Shown in pieces: positions 1-6,181 of a DNA stretch of 8,889 nt. The translations under genes and the position numbers were made by a program. Below the pieces are notes generated by a model. It was given only the letters and a program-made list of their open reading frames with translations. It did no database searches and was not told where the DNA came from. The stretch lies in contig DITX01000147.1 in NCBI GenBank assembly GCA_002422225.1, forward strand, positions 1 to 8,889. The letters run 5' to 3'. How positions within the stretch are numbered: the first letter of the stretch is position 1; every line of letters starts with the position of its first letter. Origin of the DNA: Gammaproteobacteria bacterium UBA6173. Lineage in GTDB: Bacteria; Pseudomonadota; Gammaproteobacteria; Pseudomonadales; Pseudohongiellaceae.

Positions 1-1156
1 CTGCATACTCACCAACACGTTCAACTTCCAGAGCCTGTAAACGACTCTGTTCAATTCGATAGATTCTGACGTTGTCGTAAAGTGCGTGCATGGGTATCGA
101 TACAACATCAGGCTCGGCCGGAAGGTTCAGACTCAGCTGCACAACACTACCCAGTGCCAACACCGAGTCGGCTCTGACTCCAAAAAATGCGTCGATGCCT
201 CCTTGTCCGGGTTTGATATCACCTGCCAAGCCAAGCAGTTCAAATTCTTCCGACACACCGCCTGCCAGCGCGCGACCGGTCAATGGCTGCCCGCTGTCGA
301 GCGACTGCCGAAGCCGTTGCGCGGTCTGCACTGGGATTGCTGCGCGGATTTGCAGACTTTCAAAATCAGCCAGCTTCAATAGTGAAGTGCCACTTGCAAT
401 TCGATCGCCTTCCGCTACATCGATACTCAATACTCGTCCAGAGAACGGTGCTATCAGGCGGGAGTAAGACAATTCCAGTTGCGCACGTTGCAAGCGCGTT
501 TGTGCTTCCGCGACCGCAGCGTCAGCACGCGCTATCTGATGCGGAAAATCTTTAAGTGACGCATTATGCCGGGCCAACGTCATGGCACGTTCATTAGCCT
601 CATGAAGAACTTCGTCCAATTGTGCATCAGCAATCATGCGTTGCTCGTGCAAGATGTCAAAACGTTCGCGCTTGGTAACGGCCATTAGCGCTTGCGCCTC
701 ATGATGCGCTGTCAGTTCTTGCGCCAACTCAAAACTGGTCATTACCGAACTGCGATTGGCCTGCGCCTGGCGCAGTGCTGACTCAGCAGCGCTGACCGCC
801 AGGCTTAGCTCCGCATCATCCAGCACAGCCAGCACATCACCGCGATTGACCCAGTCTCCCTCTCGGAATAGCAGCTCTGAGACCGAGCCCGATATGGCAG
901 CCCGCAATACGGCGGTCTGCTCGGACTCCAGACGACCATAGACCTGAAAACTGGGCTCAAGCGCTTGCGGAGAAACCGTTTTATAGCTCACTGGCCATTC
1001 TTTTTCGGCGCGAACTTCAGGTTCAGCACGAGGACCGGTCGCGATAATCAATGCACTGAGCGTTATCAATGCGCCAAACACCAGCACACCGGCGAGTCGC
1101 ACACCGACATGACGAAGTCGTGGCAATCTTCTGACGATCTGAGCTTGTTCAAACAT
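1..1156 (-). CDS. RND efflux membrane fusion protein (HlyD/AcrA family), 3' end cut by window edge
   Basis: This is the periplasmic adaptor that would link the adjacent RND permease to an outer-membrane channel. I translated 385 codons by hand; the frame runs open off the window, so the C-terminus is missing. Residues 18-41 form one hydrophobic segment after a basic N-terminus. With no lipobox cysteine, it should be anchored by an uncleaved membrane helix rather than a lipid. The first lipoyl half is about 70-115 (GSVSELLFREGDWVNRGDVL region), a long alpha-hairpin with many Ala, Gln and Glu spans about 115-229, and the second lipoyl half starts with SYSRLIAPFSGRV at 230-242, a classic adaptor signature. 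Beta-barrel and membrane-proximal sequence follows. The ATG lies two bases after the RND stop codon and has a strong Shine-Dalgarno sequence inside the RND gene. Family assignment is secure; substrate is unknown. Confidence 0.93.
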   Translation of the reverse strand, partial: MFEQAQIVRRLPRLRHVGVRLAGVLVFGALITLSALIIATGPRAEPEVRAEKEWPVSYKTVSPQALEPSFQVYGRLESEQTAVLRAAISGSVSELLFREGDWVNRGDVLAVLDDAELSLAVSAAESALRQAQANRSSVMTSFELAQELTAHHEAQALMAVTKRERFDILHEQRMIADAQLDEVLHEANERAMTLARHNASLKDFPHQIARADAAVAEAQTRLQRAQLELSYSRLIAPFSGRVLSIDVAEGDRIASGTSLLKLADFESLQIRAAIPVQTAQRLRQSLDSGQPLTGRALAGGVSEEFELLGLAGDIKPGQGGIDAFFGVRADSVLALGSVVQLSLNLPAEPDVVSIPMHALYDNVRIYRIEQSRLQALEVERVGEYA

Positions 1157-1158
1157 GA

Positions 1159-4100
1159 TCAGTTTCCTTCCTGAATTTTAAATCTGCGTGTTGCAGACAA
1201 TAAATTAGTGATACGTGACTTCAATTGCTCGGTGATGACTATCATGGCTGGCACCACCAGCAGAACCAGCGCGGTACCAAAGGCCAGTCCAAAACACAGC
1301 GTGACGGCAATGGGCACCATATAAATAGCCAGACTGAAATTTTCAAACATCAGTGGCGACAATCCGGCGATTGTTGTTAATGAGGTCAACAATACTGCTC
1401 TGAAGCGCGATAAGGCTGCAGATCTGACCGCGGCGCGCAGAGACAACCCTGCCTCCTGCTCTCGTCGCAAAAAGCTCACTAGCACAATCGAGTCGTTGAC
1501 AATCACACCCGCTAGCGCAAAAAAGGCCAGCATCGACATCGCACCAATATCCACGCCTATGACCCAGTGCCCGACAATTGCACCGGTCAAAGCCAAAGGG
1601 ATTGCTGACATCACAGCCAGAGGCCACAGGTATGAACTGAATGACCATGCCAGAATCAGGTAAATAAAAATCAGTGTCAGCGAACCACCAAGTTGCATGG
1701 TTTCCAGCAGTTGTTGATTCTGAAGGCTGTTGCCGCCCAGTTCGGAGCTGAGGCCGTATCGTCGACTGATTTCAGGCAGCACGTCCGCGCGCACATTGGC
1801 AAGTACACGTTCGGCATTATTGGTCTGACTATCAACAGAGGCACTCACCATTACCGACAAAAAGCCGCCGTTATGATTGATCACGTCAATACCACGTCGG
1901 GTAGACAAATCGGCAACCAACCCCAACGGCACGACTTGTCCACTTGGAGTACGTACCGGAAATTGACGCAGGGAACTGATCTGATCGCGCTCATCATCCG
2001 GCAAGGTCACCAACACTTCCAGTTCGGTATTATTCAGATTAAAAATCTGTACGCGGTTTCCGTAGTAGGCACTTCGCAGCTGCTGACCCAGCGCAGTTGT
2101 TGTCAGTCCAAGCGCAGCACCTTCTGCATTGAGTGCAAAAATCATCTGATCTTTGCCGTAAGGCAGGTTGTCAAACACGTTGCTCACACCTTCGTAAGAC
2201 AACAGCGCGACCTGCAACTCCTCAGAGGCCAGCTTTAAACTGTTCAGATCTTCACCACGCAATACCAGCGACAGATCCGGTCGTCCTCCGTTGGCACCGC
2301 CGCGCACTTCCAATACCAGTTGTTCAACAAAAGGCGGTTTGGTGACCAATTGCTGCCATTTATTTACAAACCCTTGAGGATCTATCTGGTACTCATCTTC
2401 CCAGCTGTACTCAACGCGCATTGACGCGTATTGCTGACCAGACTTGCGCTCCTGATTCAACCGGGCCGTGTTGTACCCAACATAATAGCCGTTGATGTTG
2501 GTCTTGCCGTGCTCATCATCGACTTGTGTGAGCGTCTGCTCAAGAGTCTGCATAAATGCACGACGTTGTGCGTCACTGGCATCCATGGTGAAACTCACAT
2601 TGGCTTCCAACATCTGCAAGCTCATGCCCGTTACAAAATTCATTCCTACACGACCGCTGATCACCAGACTCAGTGCCAGCACCACACAACCAAATACCGT
2701 CAACAGGGTGCTGTACGGACGCGCCAAAGCATAGTCAAGCACGGGAGCGTAGATGCGATCGCGGAACGAATAAAAGGCCCGGTCAAAAGCTAAACGTGCA
2801 GATGGCTTGTGCTCACGTTTCATGCGGCTGAAACTGTGTTTCAGATGACCAGGCAAAACCAGAAAACATTCAATCAATGAGGCGATGATGACGCAAAACA
2901 ACACCATGGGCATGGTCTGGATAACAGCCCCCATTTCGCCACCAGAGATCAGCAATGGCACAAAGGCCGCCAGTGTCGTCAGCGACGAGGTGACCACCGG
3001 CATAAACATGCGCTTGGCGGCACCGGCGGCGGCATCTTCGGCCGAGTAGCCTTGCTCAAACAACGCGACCGCATCTTCACCGACCACAATGGCATCATCC
3101 ACAACGATACCCAAGGCCATGATAAAGGTGATCAGTGCAAGAATATTGATGCTGCCATCAAACCAGTAGTAGTACAGCAAAGTTGCAAACAGAAAGCTGA
3201 CCGGAATGCCTAACATTACCCACCATGCAGTTCGAGTATTCAGGAACACAAACAAGGTCAATGCGACCAGCACCAGGCCAGACCAGGCGTTGGAAAAAAT
3301 GACCCCCAACTGTTCTTTCAGCAGCTTCCATACTTCTTGATAGACCTCGATGGTAATCCCTTCGGGCAATTCGGCACGGGTTTTATCGAGCCACTGCTGC
3401 AGAGCTTGCGCCGAGATCAGCGCGTCCGTGTCGCTCAATCGGAACAGACTCATTTCGATGGCGGGTTTGCCCTCTCTGGCCAGTTCAGCTTGGCCGGCAC
3501 GCGGGCGCTTTTCGATGGTAGCGATGTCGCCTAGGCGGACCAACTCTTCCCCTGCACCCAGCTGCAGTTGCAACTGCTCAAAACCCTGACTGTCACGGCG
3601 TTGTTCCATGGCACGCAACTGCATCTCGCCCTGGGCACGCGCCACCACGCCAGCGGGCAGGTCTGCGCTGCGCTGACGAATGGCAGAGGCTACATTATCC
3701 AGCGTGGTATTCAGTGCCATCAGATTGGCACTGGAAACCTGAATAGCCATCTCCTCTTCGGGCAATCCAACAAACACAATGCGTTCAACACCGATCTCAT
3801 AAAGTTCGCGCTCAAACTGACGCGCCATCGGCAGCAATTCCTGAATGCTGCTGCCCCCTGTCAAGAGCAGAGACGCTATGTCTTCGTAGCGTGTGCCGCG
3901 GCGGGCAGTCACAGGCTCCATATCCGCAGGCAGGTTTCTAACCTGGGCTATACGGTCGTTGACGTCTTCGAGCGCTTTGCTCAGATCGGTATCAAAGGTG
4001 AATTCCAGGTCGATGCGTGACTGGCCTTGCGTTGTGGTTGAATACACTTGCTGCAGATTGTTCAAGGTATTCATCTGTTGCTCGATCGGCGCAACAATGA

Positions 4101-4293
4101 GCTTTTCTACATCTTCGGCAGACGCCCCTGGCCAACGCACAAACACCAGAATCACCGGTGATTGCACGGAAGGATCCAGTTGCGTATTGATTCGACTACC
4201 CGCCCAAAGCCCAGACAGGATCATCATGATCATGACCAGATTGGCGGCCACCTTGTGGCGGGTAAATAGATCTATCAGGCTTTGAGTTGTCAT
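1159..4293 (-). CDS. RND efflux permease, HAE-1-like (AcrB/MexB superfamily)
   Basis: This is a full-length (1044 aa) inner-membrane, proton-driven exporter expected to work as a trimer. Helix 1 is at about 13-29, a large periplasmic loop at 30-330, helices 2-6 at about 331-480, a second large loop at about 548-870, and helices 8-12 at about 871-1018. This duplicated layout is typical of the family. Helix 4 keeps the proton-relay aspartates, D399 and D400, in GIVVDDAIVVGEDA. Helix 10 reads AGVIVNDSIVLVSF, so N933 stands where AcrB has its relay lysine; the arginine-bearing RFRAVLLTSL stretch of helix 11 is kept. Both loops are about 300 residues, which fits drug, dye or lipid-like substrates, and I see no metal-pump signature. 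The ATG at 4293 precedes the canonical LIDLFTRHKVAANLVMIM start but lacks a clear Shine-Dalgarno sequence. It is the first gene of a pair with the fusion protein. Substrate cannot be predicted. Confidence 0.95.
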   Translation of the reverse strand: MTTQSLIDLFTRHKVAANLVMIMMILSGLWAGSRINTQLDPSVQSPVILVFVRWPGASAEDVEKLIVAPIEQQMNTLNNLQQVYSTTTQGQSRIDLEFTFDTDLSKALEDVNDRIAQVRNLPADMEPVTARRGTRYEDIASLLLTGGSSIQELLPMARQFERELYEIGVERIVFVGLPEEEMAIQVSSANLMALNTTLDNVASAIRQRSADLPAGVVARAQGEMQLRAMEQRRDSQGFEQLQLQLGAGEELVRLGDIATIEKRPRAGQAELAREGKPAIEMSLFRLSDTDALISAQALQQWLDKTRAELPEGITIEVYQEVWKLLKEQLGVIFSNAWSGLVLVALTLFVFLNTRTAWWVMLGIPVSFLFATLLYYYWFDGSINILALITFIMALGIVVDDAIVVGEDAVALFEQGYSAEDAAAGAAKRMFMPVVTSSLTTLAAFVPLLISGGEMGAVIQTMPMVLFCVIIASLIECFLVLPGHLKHSFSRMKREHKPSARLAFDRAFYSFRDRIYAPVLDYALARPYSTLLTVFGCVVLALSLVISGRVGMNFVTGMSLQMLEANVSFTMDASDAQRRAFMQTLEQTLTQVDDEHGKTNINGYYVGYNTARLNQERKSGQQYASMRVEYSWEDEYQIDPQGFVNKWQQLVTKPPFVEQLVLEVRGGANGGRPDLSLVLRGEDLNSLKLASEELQVALLSYEGVSNVFDNLPYGKDQMIFALNAEGAALGLTTTALGQQLRSAYYGNRVQIFNLNNTELEVLVTLPDDERDQISSLRQFPVRTPSGQVVPLGLVADLSTRRGIDVINHNGGFLSVMVSASVDSQTNNAERVLANVRADVLPEISRRYGLSSELGGNSLQNQQLLETMQLGGSLTLIFIYLILAWSFSSYLWPLAVMSAIPLALTGAIVGHWVIGVDIGAMSMLAFFALAGVIVNDSIVLVSFLRREQEAGLSLRAAVRSAALSRFRAVLLTSLTTIAGLSPLMFENFSLAIYMVPIAVTLCFGLAFGTALVLLVVPAMIVITEQLKSRITNLLSATRRFKIQEGN
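1165..1172 (-). promoter_or_regulatory. Ribosome binding site of the fusion-protein gene, inside the RND 3' end
   Basis: On the minus strand AGGAAGGA ends 8 bases before the fusion-protein ATG (1156) and lies within the last codons of the RND gene. The RND stop TGA (1161-1159) is separated from that ATG by only two bases. The strong site and tight spacing point to translational coupling and decide the start codon. Confidence 0.8.
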
Positions 4294-4295
4294 TT

Positions 4296-4371
4296 ATTGG
4301 CACGACCGTGTGGCGTTGTTATTTCAGAACAAAATGTTTCTGAAGAACCGCAATACACAATCCGTGCCAAT
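4296..4371. repeat. 9-bp inverted repeat ending just before the RND start codon
   Basis: ATTGGCACG (4296-4304) and CGTGCCAAT (4363-4371) are exact reverse complements and enclose the TTCAGAA dyad. In the transcript the second arm ends two bases before the AUG (4293-4291). A stem formed by these arms would bring structure right against the initiation region, which has no obvious Shine-Dalgarno sequence. A role in translation control is inferred. Confidence 0.45.
4323..4344. repeat. Perfect 7-bp inverted repeat (possible operator or leader hairpin)
   Basis: The arms are TTCAGAA (4323-4329) and TTCTGAA (4338-4344) with an 8-base spacer, so the half-site centres are 15 bases apart. It ends 29 bases upstream of the RND start codon. 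It would suit binding by a dimeric repressor, or a small hairpin in the 5' UTR. No regulator gene is present in the window to support either reading. Confidence 0.5.
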
Positions 4372-4415
4372 TTTTATTTCATTGTTTTTAAAGGATATTT
4401 AATGCAAACATTTTG
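4330..4415. repeat. Inverted pair of a 10-mer (CAAAATGTTT) in the RND leader
   Basis: CAAAATGTTT lies at 4330-4339 on the plus strand and at 4415-4406 on the minus strand, with centres 76 bases apart. The first copy makes up the spacer and inner arm of the TTCAGAA dyad. The second sits in its own small dyad, GCAAA-CAT-TTTGC (4404-4416). Two related sites flanking the likely promoter could be operators; in RNA the copies can pair with each other. AT-richness raises the odds of chance. Confidence 0.4.
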
Positions 4416-4443
4416 CGACTATCACAAGCAGCTGGTGGTTTAG

Positions 4444-4456
4444 ACCAATTATTGGT
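4444..4456. repeat. 13-base palindrome over the antiporter stop codon
   Basis: ACCAATTATTGGT is a perfect dyad around a central base and includes the antiporter's TAA stop. It is too AT-rich and has no following U-tract, so it is not a standard terminator. It may be a protein-binding site or chance. Confidence 0.35.
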
Positions 4457-6128
4457 GTTCCTGACCACTGCTAAAAAGCGGATCCGTGTGCGCCACAAGA
4501 TTGCCTGCCGCTTGTTGCGCCGCATCCAGAAAAGGTCGTAGGACAAGGTCTGCGCCTGCGCGCTCAAGCATTGCCGCATCTACCGCGGTTGATGCGGTGA
4601 CTGCTGTTTTGCCTTTGTAAGACGAATCGCGCAAAGTCTTCAGTAACGATAGTGATATGTCGCGCTCTCTGGCGGTACACACAATCCAATCTACACACCG
4701 CAAGGGTAATGTATCGAGAAATTCAGGGTCTTCTGCATCGCCAAAGCGCACATTTATATCAACACCGGCCCGTGTTCTGATGACTTCAGGATCAATATCA
4801 ATACCGAGCACCCGTCGGCCTTTGTTGTGCAAGCTCTCGGCAATGGCCATCCCAAAACGCCCCAAACCCAAAATGATAATGTCTGGACGCCCATCGTTTT
4901 CACCATTATCAAAGGCGGCCTCACGATCAGCATGTTTGCGCTCAAAAACTGTCAGTACTGGCGCCAGCCGCTGATAGAGCTGATGGGAATACAAAATCAG
5001 GTAGGTAGAGCCACTGATTGTAATCAACCCAACCAGCGTGATGAGTCCGACGATATCGCGGTCCAGATGCCCGAGACTCAAGCCAAGCGCCGCAAGAATC
5101 AGAGAAAACTCACTGATTTGAGCGACCGTTAATCCAGCCAGAAAACTCGTTCGTTTTCGGTATCCCATAGCCCCCATGATCACCATGACAATCAGTGGGT
5201 TCCCGATCAAGACAAACGTCGAAAGTATCAGTGCCGGTTGGAGCTGACCAGTGAGTGCCGTAATGTCCAGACCTGCGCCCAATTCAATAAAGAAGAATAG
5301 CAGCAGGAAGTCTCGAAGGCTCACCAGGCGGGCACCAATCACTTCGCGATAAGGCGTGGAAGCCAGGGAAACACCTGCCAGAAATGCACCAACTTCTTTA
5401 CTGAACCCCAGCATGTCACCCAATGTTGCCAAGGTAACCGCCCAGGTTACCGCAAATAGAATCAGCAGTTCGGCCGACTGAGCCATGTGCATGCTGACAA
5501 TTGGCAAAACAAATTTCATCAAAAAGGCGATGCCAAGCAGCATGCCAAAACCTTTTGCAAACACCCAGATCATAGTGGTGAGTAATTGATCAGGCGCGGC
5601 ATCGGTTCCAGCACCCATTGCAGTGAGACCAATCATGACTAACACCACAACGATGTCCTGCACGATCAGAAAACCGACGGCAATGCGCCCGTGCAAGGCG
5701 TCAATTTCTTTTTTATCAGATAGCAGTTTGACGATAATAATTGTGCTGGAGAATGTAAGTGCAACCCCTACATAGATAGCTGCCACCGGGGTCATACCCA
5801 ACGCCAAAGCGATCAGGTAACCAAAAACCGACGTAAACAGAACTTGACCAAGTCCTGTCGCAAGCGCTACAGGACCCATGGTGCGAATAATATGTAAATC
5901 CAGTTTGAGACCGACCACAAACAGCAGCAAGGCAATGCCTATCTGAGCAAGCAATTCAATCTGCTCAGTGGATTCGACCAGTGAAAATGCTGAGGGCCCT
6001 ATAAGAATTCCAGCAGCAATAAAAGACACGATCAAAGGCTGTTTAAGTATTCTCCCAAGCGAAGCGATGACTGTCACCACAGCAAGTAACACCGCAACCT
6101 CAACAAAACCATTTTCAAACGGTAGCAT
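4449..6128 (-). CDS. KefB/KefC-like CPA2 monovalent cation:proton antiporter with RCK_N domain
   Basis: This 559-aa inner-membrane protein should exchange K+ or Na+ for protons, serving pH, osmotic or stress homeostasis. About 380 N-terminal residues form many hydrophobic segments of the Na_H_Exchanger fold. The ion-site Gln-Asp pair typical of Kef-type carriers is Q157-D158 (FLIVQDIVVV). A Rossmann (TrkA-N/RCK_N) domain follows a short hydrophilic linker: GLGRFG at 421-426, then GIDIDPE at 442-448 and a GDAEDPEFL stretch. It ends soon after this domain, with no RCK_C. The region where E. coli KefC carries its HALE...DIEPF regulatory loop instead reads STPYREVIGARLVSLRDF (257-274), so glutathione gating as in KefC is doubtful. 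No KefF/KefG-type ancillary gene is seen. GAGGG lies 7 bases before the ATG. Spacing to the upstream ABC gene is 44 bases, so co-transcription is plausible. Family is sure; ion preference is not. Confidence 0.92.
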   Translation of the reverse strand: MLPFENGFVEVAVLLAVVTVIASLGRILKQPLIVSFIAAGILIGPSAFSLVESTEQIELLAQIGIALLLFVVGLKLDLHIIRTMGPVALATGLGQVLFTSVFGYLIALALGMTPVAAIYVGVALTFSSTIIIVKLLSDKKEIDALHGRIAVGFLIVQDIVVVLVMIGLTAMGAGTDAAPDQLLTTMIWVFAKGFGMLLGIAFLMKFVLPIVSMHMAQSAELLILFAVTWAVTLATLGDMLGFSKEVGAFLAGVSLASTPYREVIGARLVSLRDFLLLFFFIELGAGLDITALTGQLQPALILSTFVLIGNPLIVMVIMGAMGYRKRTSFLAGLTVAQISEFSLILAALGLSLGHLDRDIVGLITLVGLITISGSTYLILYSHQLYQRLAPVLTVFERKHADREAAFDNGENDGRPDIIILGLGRFGMAIAESLHNKGRRVLGIDIDPEVIRTRAGVDINVRFGDAEDPEFLDTLPLRCVDWIVCTARERDISLSLLKTLRDSSYKGKTAVTASTAVDAAMLERAGADLVLRPFLDAAQQAAGNLVAHTDPLFSSGQEHQ

Positions 6129-6135
6129 CAGCCAA

Positions 6136-6140
6136 CCCTC
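6136..6140 (-). promoter_or_regulatory. Ribosome binding site of the antiporter gene
   Basis: GAGGG on the minus strand sits 7 bases upstream of the ATG at 6128, in the 44-base gap after the ABC gene. It supports the chosen start, which gives a complete first membrane segment. Confidence 0.7.
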
Positions 6141-6157
6141 GTGTTAGTCACAATGGC

Positions 6158-6181
6158 TTATTGGTAGCGCTTTTATTGGTA
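6158..6181. repeat. 9-bp direct repeat at the ABC gene stop
   Basis: TTATTGGTA occurs at 6158-6166 and 6173-6181, a 15-base period. On the coding strand this is TACCAATAA, the last sense codons (Tyr-Gln) plus stop of the ABC gene, repeated in the gap. It could be a small tandem duplication. Confidence 0.4.

Larger units (their letters stand above)
4294..4448 (-). promoter_or_regulatory. AT-rich leader and promoter region of the RND efflux operon
   Basis: This 155-base gap between the antiporter stop and the RND start holds no credible gene. It is the only gap in the window long enough for a separate promoter. The middle (about 4370-4405) is strongly AT-rich on the minus strand, but I could not find a convincing -35/-10 pair with 16-18 base spacing. 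It contains three overlapping inverted repeats, listed separately. No Rho-independent terminator with a U-tract is visible after the antiporter gene, so read-through from upstream is also possible. Confidence 0.5.

Noticed and set aside
86..1174. Plus-strand open frames of 61-125 aa in the first 1.2 kb
   Set aside because: They lie antisense to a continuous, family-typical fusion-protein frame and have no recognisable protein signature.
1693..4285. Several plus-strand frames up to 181 aa opposite the RND gene
   Set aside because: They are antisense shadows of a complete 1044-aa RND permease; their compositions show no domain or signal.
4348..4372. Sigma-54 promoter: TTGGCACGG followed by TTGC on the minus strand in the RND leader
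   Set aside because: The TGGCAC box is perfect, but at the required 5-base spacing the sequence is GTGT; TTGC comes five bases too late, so the GG and GC elements are not in register.
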